From: Apodospora peruviana
Taxonomy: Eukaryota; Ascomycota; Sordariomycetes; Sordariales; Lasiosphaeriaceae
Length of the DNA stretch: 64,000 nucleotides
Reading direction: 5' to 3'
Assembly (NCBI GenBank): GCA_033439685.1
Contig: JAUEDM010000001.1
Location: forward strand, 62,001-126,000
This document shows positions 54,757 to 64,000 of the stretch, piece after piece. Numbering within the stretch: position 1 is the stretch's first letter; the number at the start of each line of letters is the position of its first letter. Below the pieces are notes generated by a model, which saw only the letters and a program-made list of their open reading frames with translations, was not told where the DNA came from and made no database searches. A program made the position numbers and the translations under genes.

Positions 54757-56224
54757 TTAATAACACCTTCGGCGACGGTGGTTCGGAAGCCACACATTCA
54801 AGCTCGTTCTCCTCATGACCATGAACCAATACGCCACAGTCGACCCCTGGCCATTTCTGGTATCAATATTGGCATTTCCAACACTGCTTCTGCTGCTCCG
54901 CCGCTCGGGATGATGGTATTTTGCATCCTGCATCGCCTTGTGCTTGTCCTCTTCCGTCACCCTCTCCCAGCGAGGGACGACCGGTGCCGACCCAGGCTGC
55001 AGTAGAATCGCATAATTCCCACCCGGCAGCCCGAATCGGCTGTTCTCGACGAATATAGAGTGCGGGCTCACCCTCATCCGGTTGCTACTATATCTATGAA
55101 CGATGTGGTCCCGGCCTCTGTCGCTGTAGATGTCACCGGCGAGACCGCGCTCCTCCGGGTCGGCGTCGATATGTATAGCGAGCGAGTCGTGCGCCACACG
55201 CCGTAGCTTTTTGGTGTTCAAGTCCAGAACACGGCCGTGTTGTTGTTGCCAGGCCCAAATGGACGTGGACGGGGGGTTGTGTACGTTGTGCCACTGCCGG
55301 AGCCATGGATCGGTATCAGGCGCCCATGTAGCGAACCAGTAGAAGTCGAATAATCCGGACACCTCGATGTTGCCCTTATCTATTAGTCTCACACCATCCC
55401 ATGCGAGTCTGACCGCTATAATCATCATGACACACACACGATGTTAATTATATAGCGTATTTCAGCGTGGGCGGCGGGAACAACCAGGATGAAGGAAAGG
55501 GGTTTGTTTGGTTGACAAGACTTACACAACAGCTGACCATGGAGTGAAAAACCTGAAGCTGCTGTCCGGAGTGCGTATCTCGAGTCGACTTGTTGCAGCT
55601 CTGAAGAGTCGCTTCCGGCAGCCGGGTAGTAGTCGCTTCCGGAAGCCCTGTAGTAGTCGACGGAAACTGTCCTTGTGTTCACGGAGCGGCTGGGGTAAAG
55701 AGGAACGATGCACATGTCAGGGGTGATTATGTCGCTGACGCATTTGTCCAGGTTCTTGATCAGACGCCACCAAGGCGGAATGGGCTAGGGATACAAGGTG
55801 CAGTCGAAGAGGTCGTTTTCACTCCCGCAGCTGACCATGGGTACGATATTGAGTTATTGACTTCTCGTTGGTACGTACATGGAGCAGCCGTCCTGGAACC
55901 AAGTCAAGCTGAGTGAAGCTGTCCAAGGCGACTCTTTCTGGCGGACCGGATCCATGAAGGGCCGATCACCGTGCAAAGAGCTGATGCAGTATTCCGTATG
56001 TAGCGGAGGCGAAGCGGGTGGTCGAGTTGATGGAGAACTTGAGCTCCCAGATATGGTTTTCCAAATCGTCGACAGAATTCTATGGCTGTTCTTTTCCTCT
56101 TTGCGAGTTACCTTTGTATCGCCAACATGAAGAATTGGGTGGCTTCATCATAGCCGGGCGGGTCGTCGCCCTCGTCCTGGGGCGTGTTGTCGAAACCGAC
56201 AGACGGCCCCTTCTTCTCTGCCAT
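54757..56224 (-). CDS. Hypothetical protein, four exons
   Basis: Not recognised. Reading exons 56224-56112, 56043-55875, 55784-55526 and 55415-54757 (introns 68, 90 and 110 nt, all GT-AG) gives one uninterrupted frame of 399 residues. It starts MAEKKGPSVGFDNTPQDEGDD and continues with a Ser/Pro-rich stretch, SLHGDRPFMDPVRQKESPW, PIPPWWRLIKNLDKCVSDIIT, a small internal repeat (DYYRASGSDYYPAAGSD) and RLAWDGVRLIDKGNIEVSG. The last exon has LFDFYWFATWAPDTDPWLRQW, a region with SDRGRDHIVHRYSSNRMRV, ENSRFGLPGGNYAILL and a basic C-terminus. No signal peptide or membrane helix. The model rests only on frame continuity. Unspliced, the region looks broken by stops, which is why it could be mistaken for a pseudogene. 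Confidence 0.55.
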
Positions 56225-56542
56225 CTTGCCAGTTGGGTTCTTTGGTGAGATTGAGTAGGGTAGCCACCGACGGAGACTGGGAAGAGAGGAGAGAAGTTCC
56301 CGCTATTTGTATACCCTCGAGGGCAGGTAGAAGGTTTCATTCTGGGTTTTTGGTCCTGGCGGCCTCCTCAGCCGAAAGACAGATAGCGTGTGGCAAAAAC
56401 TCTAACCACGCTCGCGGCCGGACCGATTTCATCAGATGATACTCACAGTATTTTAACTTTGAGGGAACCTTCTTACCACTTACAAACTCGTGATGTTGTT
56501 GTTTCCTGAATGACGAAGCTTCATAACTCGGGATGTTTGGTC
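56225..56542. other. Short intergenic region
   Basis: Upstream of the hypothetical gene and downstream of the HET gene. Nothing recognised. Confidence 0.45.
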
Positions 56543-58549
56543 TCAACCGATCGTGATCTTGACATCCGTCTTGGGCATCCTCGCCCAGGCAGCCTTGATA
56601 ACCCGCCCAACGCCTTTACGCTCAACAAATCCCTGCCCCCATTTCTGCTCAACCCACATGACATTCACAAACTCATACACCTCGTCCCTCGATATCGCCA
56701 TATCGGGATACAGATACTCGACATAGCGATCCAGTAAGCGCTCATCATACCCCGTCGACCCCCTCGATAACTCAACCAGATGACAATCTCCCTCTTCAAC
56801 AGTCTCTTCCTTTATCTCCTTCACCGCCTTGTTCAGCCTCACATAACCCACCCACTTTCCATCACTCGTCCTCAATAATCCATCCGCACATCTCTCACCC
56901 TTCTCATCCTTCCCGCGTTGCGGATACACAGCGACAAGTTGCAACCCCGACGTAGTAACAACGTGCGTCAGGCCATGTATGAACCTCGACCGACTGGACC
57001 TAATAGGCTGCGACTCGTCTATCACCGGAACGGGATACCAGAACCGCCGCCCAGGCATTCTTTTCAGTCTCCTGTGCCAAAAGTACCGCGTGGAAGCGTC
57101 CGCATGCCACCCCCCGCCGGGCGGCAAATCTTCATGCTTTCCCTTGTATCTTTCCCTGTACCGTGCAGCCGAGACGATAATGGGCGTCGTACCCTTACTG
57201 TCTGAAGAGTCATCACTGTGCGTCCAGCTGACAGTCGAAACGGTATGCGTGGCCGGAAGACACATGTCCTTGTCCTCCTGAACAACGAAATTACATCCAC
57301 ACAGGATATCCTCGCTGTGCATGCTTCCCGAGTGTCCGAAATATGACCAACTCGATCCTACAGTATCCCCATTCTGGAGTTTCCGTCTCTCCATGGGAAA
57401 ATAAGGCTGCCAAAGCAACGCAGCATCAAACATCATAACCGGCAAGCCTGACACGAACCCGCCTTCAAAAACGGTGCTGAACACCGACAGGAGTCCATCT
57501 ATGGCGTCCAGCACGTCTGACTGGTAGGTTAGGTGTCGAATATTGAACAGACAGACTAGTCGGACGAACTGATGGAAATCCGGCCAGGGGCTGAGATCGA
57601 AGCCCATTGTGCTGGTCAGGACGGTGGTCTGGCATTGTCTCGTCACTACTCCTCTCTCCGTCTCGTGCCAGGCTGCGCAGTGGCACTCCCATGCTACTGT
57701 GTCGTTGTGGAAGAACAGTTTGCGGCGGGAAGAGTAGTATTCCTGGAAGGTCCAGCCACGGGAGCTCCATGCTGATGTTAGGATGGAGAATGCTACTTCT
57801 TGGATGATCTCGTCGCGAGATGCAGACCTGGGTCTTTTTCCAGGAGCTGTATTTTGTGCGGAGGGCGGCTGTTGTGTATTAATGTCGTTGTTTGTTGATG
57901 AAGAAAAACCCCGTCTGCAGAGCGGTTCTGAAGCATCGGTCCCTTCCGCGGCGATGATGGTTAGATAGGAGTTCGCGTAAATATCGGCCATGGCAGCGAT
58001 TTGCGCCTTCTTTTGCGTCTTCTTTTCTGGATCATCGTCGTCCTGATCTATACAGAGCCGGTCGACCCAGAGGTATCTCTGACCCAGCAGGACGACCAGC
58101 TCCATAGCCTGCGCTATGGTCTTTGGTAAAGAGTCTGGCCGCAACGCGCCCTCCTTCTCCAGCTGCGTCCGTGTTCGGGGCTTTCCAGGTCCCCAGACAT
58201 AGCTGAGTGCAAGATACTGATGGTCTTCCGCAGGGACGAGACATTGTCTCTGGCAATCCACCAGCTTGGAAGGTCGCCCGTGAGCTTCTGTGGTGCTTCC
58301 ATGGCAGTGATCCTTGTGAATCTTATCGCACTTCTCGATCCAGTTGCGACAAGTGAAGATGTCGACAGGACCCGTACCGGGTGGACGCTCTATGTCGTTC
58401 GCCGCTGAGCTGGAGGCCAAGGCCTGCGGCCTTGTGATTAACGGGTACCCCTCCCGCAGGTGCATCTTGATGACCCTACGACCTTGTTCGAATGTTAGGT
58501 GAGGGAAGAGGTGAGGCCCAAGTCCGCCCTGGAACTCGGAGGGAGTCAT
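56543..58549 (-). CDS. HET (heterokaryon incompatibility) domain protein
   Basis: Single-exon gene, 668 residues. HET domains trigger programmed death when genetically different hyphae fuse; they are distant relatives of TIR domains. The domain spans about residues 110-300. It begins HQYLALSYVWGPGKPRTRTQ, then LPKTIAQAMELVVLLGQRYL, WVDRLCIDQDDDDPEKK, QIAAMADIYANSYLTIIAAEG, and later SSRGWTFQEYYSSRRKLFF. These are the three conserved HET blocks in order. The C-terminal part is unrecognised and has no NACHT or WD40 repeats, so this is a HET-only protein. Another HET gene lies 3.3 kb to the right, with a sorbosone-dehydrogenase-like gene between. Confidence 0.93.
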   Translation of the reverse strand: MTPSEFQGGLGPHLFPHLTFEQGRRVIKMHLREGYPLITRPQALASSSAANDIERPPGTGPVDIFTCRNWIEKCDKIHKDHCHGSTTEAHGRPSKLVDCQRQCLVPAEDHQYLALSYVWGPGKPRTRTQLEKEGALRPDSLPKTIAQAMELVVLLGQRYLWVDRLCIDQDDDDPEKKTQKKAQIAAMADIYANSYLTIIAAEGTDASEPLCRRGFSSSTNNDINTQQPPSAQNTAPGKRPRSASRDEIIQEVAFSILTSAWSSRGWTFQEYYSSRRKLFFHNDTVAWECHCAAWHETERGVVTRQCQTTVLTSTMGFDLSPWPDFHQFVRLVCLFNIRHLTYQSDVLDAIDGLLSVFSTVFEGGFVSGLPVMMFDAALLWQPYFPMERRKLQNGDTVGSSWSYFGHSGSMHSEDILCGCNFVVQEDKDMCLPATHTVSTVSWTHSDDSSDSKGTTPIIVSAARYRERYKGKHEDLPPGGGWHADASTRYFWHRRLKRMPGRRFWYPVPVIDESQPIRSSRSRFIHGLTHVVTTSGLQLVAVYPQRGKDEKGERCADGLLRTSDGKWVGYVRLNKAVKEIKEETVEEGDCHLVELSRGSTGYDERLLDRYVEYLYPDMAISRDEVYEFVNVMWVEQKWGQGFVERKGVGRVIKAAWARMPKTDVKITIG

Positions 58550-58869
58550 GATAGTCGAAGTGAGAGGAAGCTCTTAGCCAGACCGTGAACGGTGTAGTGA
58601 ACTAGTAGAACTAGGAGCTGATGACAGAGTTGAACATGGCGGTTTCAAGTTTGAAACCCCTTAAATCTCTGGGATAGAAAACATAAAGTCAGAAATCCAA
58701 GGGGAGCATAACGTTAAATATCTGGAATATGCAGATATGGTGTGAGCCTGCGAGGGCTGAGTCTCGCCCGACGATAGTGCACCAAGCTGCTGCGCCAGCG
58801 CCACCCATGCAATGAATCTGCAATATTCCGTCCATCCACAACACATTATTTCCTTATCACCAAAGGTAT
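58550..58869. other. Short intergenic region
   Basis: Between two minus-strand genes; upstream region of the HET gene. Nothing recognised. Confidence 0.45.
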
Positions 58870-60375
58870 CTAAGCCTTGTACAGAATATACAACTCCCCA
58901 ATCGACCCGTCGCTGGCAACGTACATCCTCGAATAGTCAGGATGAAACAGAACACCCGTCGGCCTTAAACAACTGCTGCTCGAGCAGGAGCCCTCGTTCT
59001 GCGTCCACAGCACATCAGAGTACCCCGTCCCACTATCCTGTGGCGCAACGGGGTCATAGTCACCACTCTTTAACTTTCGGAACGGGATCTGGATGACCTT
59101 GTAGCCCGTCGCGGGCTGTCGGTTCCACGATCCATGGAGAGAAACGTACATATTACTGTAGTCCTTGTCGAACTTGCCGTCGATGGGCGCGCTGTGGGCC
59201 TTGATAGCGAGTCTTGGGGGTGTCGACTTGGCGGCGCAGGAGGCGTCGTCAAAAGTCGTGTTGGGTGAGATCATGAACTGCTGTCCTACTTTGAAGGTCT
59301 TGTCCTTGATGACAGAAGGGTCGCCGACCGTCCAGCAGGTTGGGTAGCCGTACCATTTCTCGTTGGATACGGACGGGTCGCCCACTTTGGTTCAGTCAGT
59401 AGCTTACCGGTATCGTTGGAAGATGGTGAATGTCTTACGGTAATTCAGCTCCTCGGCTGGGTTGTCGATGTGCACGTCGACGGATTTGCCGCCACCGGCA
59501 GCGACCCTCGTGAGGTCGTCGCCGCTGTTCTCGACGCCCCAGACCCTATACATTATCAGCTCCATCCCCCAATATAATAAGAACGAGGACAACTCACATC
59601 GAATTCCCATCAAAAACAAGCGCAATCTCATTCCGCAGCCCATACCCGAGATACCAGCCCTGGGTATTATAGGTATACCCCCCAGCCGGCACCTGACTCA
59701 AATCAAACACCTTGACAATCGCACGACCCGTCTCTTTCACTACCGCAGGCCCGTCGATGTTCCCATTCGACCCTAACGACACCAACAGCAAGTTGGGGTT
59801 TTTGGGCGACACGGCGAGTGTCCGGCTGTTATGTCCGCCGGGATTCATGCCCTTGACTATAACGGTCTGGTTGGTGGCGGTCATGGTCGTGGCGTCGTAG
59901 GCGTACGACCAGGCGGTCGGTGATGAGGACACGTAGACCGTCTTGCCGTCGGCGCTCAGCGCGAGCCCGTGGTTCAGCTGCGCCATGCTGATTACTACTC
60001 TAGACGAGCTTATGCACCCGTTTGAACCCAGAGTGTGCGCCGTGAGCCCCTTTCCGGCCTCGAGGACCAGCAGGTGGCCCTCGGTGTCGAAGATAAGCCC
60101 ACGCGGTTTGGTCAGGCCCGTGGCCAGGAGGGTGTATCTCCATCCTTCGGCGGCGGCGAGTGTGTAGCGAGATGTGGCTGTTACTCCTGGGCAGGAGGCG
60201 GGAATTGGTAGTCCGGCCTGGCGAGGGATGGTAGCGGAGGGGTTGCCGAGGACGACTTTGACACAATGGTTAGTACTGACGTGAGTATTTGCGATACATC
60301 ATGATAGGTGAGACGCGTACCTGAACCCAAGACGGCGAGGGCGGCCACCCAAGAAGCTGCATGCCAATACATCAT
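58870..60375 (-). CDS. Secreted sorbosone/glucose-dehydrogenase-like beta-propeller protein
   Basis: Product of about 444 residues. Exons 60375-60321, 60255-59598, 59545-59439 and 59384-58870 (introns 65, 52 and 54 nt). A signal peptide (MMYWHAASWVAALAVLGSG) leads into a propeller of the L-sorbosone dehydrogenase/GSDH type. Blades are visible as GLTKPRGLIFDTEGHLLVLEA, LNHGLALSADGKTVYVSSS, the NPGGHNSRTLAVSPKNPNLL block (His of the RTL motif), GWYLGYGLRNEIALVFDG, WYGYPTCW, YVSLHGSWNR and CLRPTGVLFHPDYSRMYVASD. GxRNE and HGSWNR are family hallmarks of PQQ- or metal-binding propellers. Likely extracellular oxidation of sugars or aldehydes; cofactor and substrate are inferred only. Confidence 0.88.
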
Positions 60376-61844
60376 CTTGGCTGTAGTAGGCTAGTAGCGG
60401 ATAAGGGATGAGACTAATACCACAATGGCCCAAGAAGTGATGTAGGCCTAGAAATCCGTCCGCAGGAGTCTCCTCTGGGTTTAAATACCGTTTAAATCAG
60501 GAAGTGGCACACCTCATCACCGAAAGTACCAGGTAGCACTTAATTAGACACAGAGTCACTGGCATGAGCGATGATGTGATGATGTCTTAAACTCAACGCT
60601 GGGCTTCGTTGGAATGAAGTCGCTTACGGTAAATGACCAAATTCGGCAGTTCGTTTAAAATAAAAGAAAGGATATAACGCATAGTCCCAGAAGATGCAAC
60701 GCCAATGCTAGTTGATATAAGGAGTCAACTATATTGAGAACCCTGATATAGTCGAGCCAAGCCGGGTGATACCACCGAGCCCGCCACACATCATTTACTC
60801 GGCCATGCCCCGCAAGTCGACCACCGAGATGTAACCTCCGAGACTACTGCTTAAGCGAACGGTTCTTGTATATAGCAGATGTGTCGACCTGCCTGGAAAG
60901 GAATTCGTCCGACTGGTGGTGTACTGTGAGTGGTGCCGTACGTAGTATGGTTGCTGGGGTCGATATGATAAATGTATCGTGTATGGGCTGGTAAGATCAT
61001 TTCTGGAGTACTACCATCATCTTTTCTTGACTCTCTGTCATAGTTCCAGTATGTTATCACCAAACAGTATTCGTGACTTGGAGGACGAGGATTTCTCGTT
61101 TTCCTGGATACCGAGTATAGGGATCCCAGCTATGGAAGAGCCAAGACAAACAAAGAGGAGCGACAGAATACTGCATTAAGGACAAGGGGGTATCTTCTAA
61201 ATGTTGGTATGTCGTAACTGTTGGCTGACACCATTTAAGCTTTGACGAGATCTTGAACTTCGAGAATCTCCCAAGGTGTCAGGTCCACTTAGTTCGAGCT
61301 AGTTGCATGATTCCATGGCTTGGATGGAAGCTATTCACAACTGGAAGGAGCACCCTTCCTTCCTGCCATACTGGCTGGCCACCTTGCCGCCCACAAAAGG
61401 ACTTCGTCAATTCCAATCGTCGTCGTCAAAACTCTTCCCTGTTCAACAAACATCATCAGCTTCAACAATCACCCATCCATCGACCAGCCATCCATCCATC
61501 AAACGATTCATCCACCTATGGTCACGGAGAATTGAACGCTTTAGTCAATATGTCTTTTTACAGGTTATCAATATATTGCACTTAACGACGGCGGCGGCGG
61601 CGCGACCGTTTTGTTAAACATTATGGCTGACATGTTTTCGATTATCGAATTGCATGGCCACAATCTTGTCGAGGGACCAATTACAGTGGTTCAGACTCAA
61701 GTGGTCTACCAACAAACTGCAAGTCCACATCTTCCGGACCCCAAAACCAGAGGCGGCCCAGGCAGCAATCCGATTTCCCATTGACATAGCCAAGACAACC
61801 CATCACCAAGACCCGAGATCAAGTCGACCCTCTCTCATTTAACC
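60376..61844. other. Divergent intergenic region
   Basis: Upstream regions of the sorbosone-dehydrogenase-like gene (TATA-like element at 60480-60487) and of the right-hand HET gene. Contains CATC-rich short repeats near 61480-61510. ORFs at 61253-61617 overlap in several frames without motifs. No gene recognised. Confidence 0.5.
60480..60487 (-). promoter_or_regulatory. TATA-like element upstream of the sorbosone-dehydrogenase-like gene
   Basis: TATTTAAA on the minus strand about 105 nt before the ATG, next to a second TTTAAA word. Confidence 0.35.
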
Positions 61845-64000
61845 ATGGCGCCCTGCACGAATATTTGCGGCCAAATACGGTCATTGCAACCAAAGGTTGA
61901 TGGCACTTTGCCCACCCATGATGAGGTTCTTGAGCAGTTGGAATCCCATGATAGAGTGCCGCACCGTCGAGACTGGCCCGGGAATCTCGGCAGATGGGCT
62001 GACATCCAGGAACGCGCCGAGTGCCCCGTCTGCCAACTAGTTGTTGAGGGAATTCACTCCGAGCAGTCCATGTATGGGATGCCAGTCGAGAATGACTGGG
62101 TTGGCATCATGTTTATACACACTTCTTCCCCGCCGCATGCCTTCTTCCGGGTCTTCTTTGGTTACGAGGAGAGAATGCGCCTGGCATTTGTCGCCGACAA
62201 CCCCGACCACGCCCACACGCCCGACACCGCCAGACTACTGGGGGATAAAATAGAGCATGCGCGAATCCGCATGTGGCTTGAGGCCTGTAAAGAATCGCAC
62301 CCGAGCTGTCGGGTTCATTCCGAGGTAAACGAGTCCCACCTTGCCAAAGATACATGTACTTACGGAGGTTAAACGTGGTAGCCCGATATATCTGCAACCA
62401 GGATGATCAGAGTTCTCGACCTGGAGCTTCGCCAAGTTGTGCATATCACGCCCGATGCGAAGTACGTCGCCCTCAGCTATGTCTGGGGCCAACTGCCCAT
62501 GTTCAAGTTAAAAAGAGACAACGTCGAGTTTCTTTCCCAGACCGGATCTCTCGATACCATCCGCAAACACCTGCCCAGGACGATCAACGATGCCATCGAT
62601 TTTGTCAGGGCACTAGGATTGCGATATCTCTGGGTCGATGCACTGTGTCTCGTCCAAGACGATTCCCAGGATGTCCACGACGGCATACAGTCGATGAACT
62701 CGATCTACCATCGGTCTTACTTCACCATCGTGGCTGGCTCCGGAGCCAATGCCGACGCCGGTCTGCCTGCCGTTTCTCAGAGATTTAGACACCAGGCCGT
62801 GCGTGAGATCCGTCCTGGGCTGAGAATGGCTGCCCAGAATAGCATTGACTGGCATCTCCGACACTCGGTGTACAACACCCGGGGGTGGACATTACAGGAA
62901 CTGGTCTTGCCTCGGCGAACTGTCATCTTTATCAACAATCAGGTGTACTTTCGATGCAGAGAAGCGAACTGGGCAGAGGAACTGTGGTCAGACAAGTGGA
63001 TATCGTGGTTGGATCCCTATGACACTAATATCAGTCGTATTCCTGGCATCAACCTAGCTGCCACGAGCGAGCTACTCGAAGTCAAACCTCTCTGGGCCTA
63101 CCAAAAGATATGCGAAGATTATTCCAAGAGGAGGCTTCGGAACGACGGTGATGCGCTTCGCGCGGTTGCCGGAATCATGCGACAGCTGTCCCTGCCAAGG
63201 AACACAGGGTTTGTCGAGGGTCTTCCGGACAGTAGTCTCGACATGTTCCTCTTGTTTATCTCGTCGAGAGGAGATCTTCGTCGCAGATCCGGGTTTGCGA
63301 GCTTCTCATGGGCCGGCTGGGAAGGTCAGATCATGTGGCCGCGTGAAAATTACGGGTGGTTTGGCGATGATGGGAAGTCGGCTTACATATGGAGCTCCGA
63401 GAACATCACCAAGTGGCTGGAGAGGAAATGCCTTCTCGAATGGAAAGTGTTGGCTCCAAGCGGTGATATCAAGATCATAAATCAGCGGCACATACATCAT
63501 GGAGTGCAAAAACAAGACCCGCTCGTTGCACTCATGAAGGACTTCCCCGAAGCCTTTTCAGCGATGAGGGCCAAAGGGAGCCGCTGTGCTTGCGGTGAAG
63601 GCTATACTGCCGGCCCTCATTCACGAGATGCCTTGGATTCGAAGCCAGATTACTCCGGCTCGGACTTTGGCCCTAGCTCTGCTTTTGGGAAACCTGTGAT
63701 CTCCAACCCACGCATGACCTCAGAGACCAAGTTGACCAACCCCTTGACTGATTATCATATGCAACTGCAACTACTGGAAGAGCAGAACCGACAGGCAGGT
63801 AAACAAGACCACCCGTCATCCTCCAGTCATCACAATAAACTGATCAACCGATCCAATTGCAGTTGCTCGATCCCGCGCACAGCAACGCCAAAACCGCAAA
63901 CCAGATCCGGTCACGGATAAGCTTCGGTACTCTGAGTCTGCAGGTGACGACGAGTGGGATTCAAGCTGTTTCGGGTTCCGATCCACATGGGAAGACATGC
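61845..64000 (+). CDS. HET domain protein (3' end outside window)
   Basis: Exons 61845-62324, 62382-63798 and 63863 onward, open to the window end. The N-terminal part contains a Cys pair (CPVCQLVVEGI) and CKESHPSCRVHSE, the usual spacer that precedes HET domains in this family. A 57-nt intron (62325-62381) joins it to PDISATRMIRVLDLE. The HET domain then follows: YVALSYVWGQLPMFK, LPRTINDAIDFVRALGLRYL, WVDALCLVQDDSQD, MNSIYHRSYFTIVAGSGANA and NTRGWTLQELVLPRRTVIF. Downstream are RRRSGFASFSWAGWEGQIMW, a CACGEG cysteine pair and a helical tail YHMQLQLLEEQNRQA/VARSRAQQRQNRK across the second intron (63799-63862). Without splicing the last intron the frame would stop at 63920; the spliced frame is longer and typical. 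Confidence 0.9.

Noticed and set aside
54757..56224. First reading as a pseudogene, because of stops at 55787-55785 and elsewhere
   Set aside because: Three canonical introns remove every stop and give one continuous frame, so an intact gene model is simpler.
52445..60375. Secondary-metabolite gene cluster around the FAD oxidase
   Set aside because: No polyketide synthase, NRPS, terpene synthase, prenyltransferase or dedicated regulator nearby.
1..64000. tRNA or rRNA genes
   Set aside because: No convincing T-loop/anticodon arrangement or rRNA core sequence was recognised by eye. A covariance-model scan would be decisive and could not be run.

Overview
The window looks like a chromosome segment from a filamentous ascomycete (Pezizomycotina), most likely a Sordariomycete. 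The reasons are many short spliceosomal introns (mostly 45-110 nt, GTAAGT-like donors, CTAAC-like branch sites), genes on both strands without operons, and fungus-specific families: Zn2Cys6 regulators, HET domains, DUF3176, a Dal5-type permease, GH25 and endosulfine. The class assignment is inference from gene content. Exon joins were worked out by hand from splice signals and reading-frame continuity.

Layout. 0-10 kb: a flavin monooxygenase cut by the left edge, a DUF3176 membrane protein, a decayed DyP-type peroxidase, a secreted GH25 lysozyme with a GC-AG intron, and a Thr/Ser-rich secreted protein. 10-21 kb: an RBR ubiquitin ligase lying between two copies of a ~200-bp direct repeat, an F-box/ankyrin protein, a remnant of a secreted protein gene, a 2OG-Fe(II) oxygenase-like protein, a small secreted protein and a decayed monocarboxylate-transporter-like MFS gene. 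21-37 kb: a full-length MDR-type ABC transporter divergent from a Zn2Cys6 regulator, a decayed SET/MYND gene, an alpha/beta hydrolase, a single-pass membrane protein, and a regulator that fuses a Zn2Cys6 cluster to ankyrin repeats. 37-51 kb: a more housekeeping-like block with a Dal5-family permease, endosulfine, a large Zn2Cys6 regulator, the KEOPS subunit CGI121, proline dehydrogenase, a Tim17-like protein and a small conserved-looking protein. 52-64 kb: an accessory stretch with a secreted berberine-bridge-type FAD oxidase, an unrecognised 399-residue protein, a HET protein, a secreted sorbosone-dehydrogenase-like beta-propeller and a second HET protein running off the right edge.

There is no single pathway. 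The clearest functional pairing is the ABC transporter with the divergent regulator. The RBR ligase next to an F-box protein, and the two HET genes around a secreted dehydrogenase, are looser associations. Four genes (DyP, MFS, SET/MYND, secreted-protein remnant) carry frameshifts or stops that introns cannot explain, while their neighbours are intact. I saw no PKS, NRPS or terpene synthase, no CRISPR, no rRNA and no convincing tRNA.
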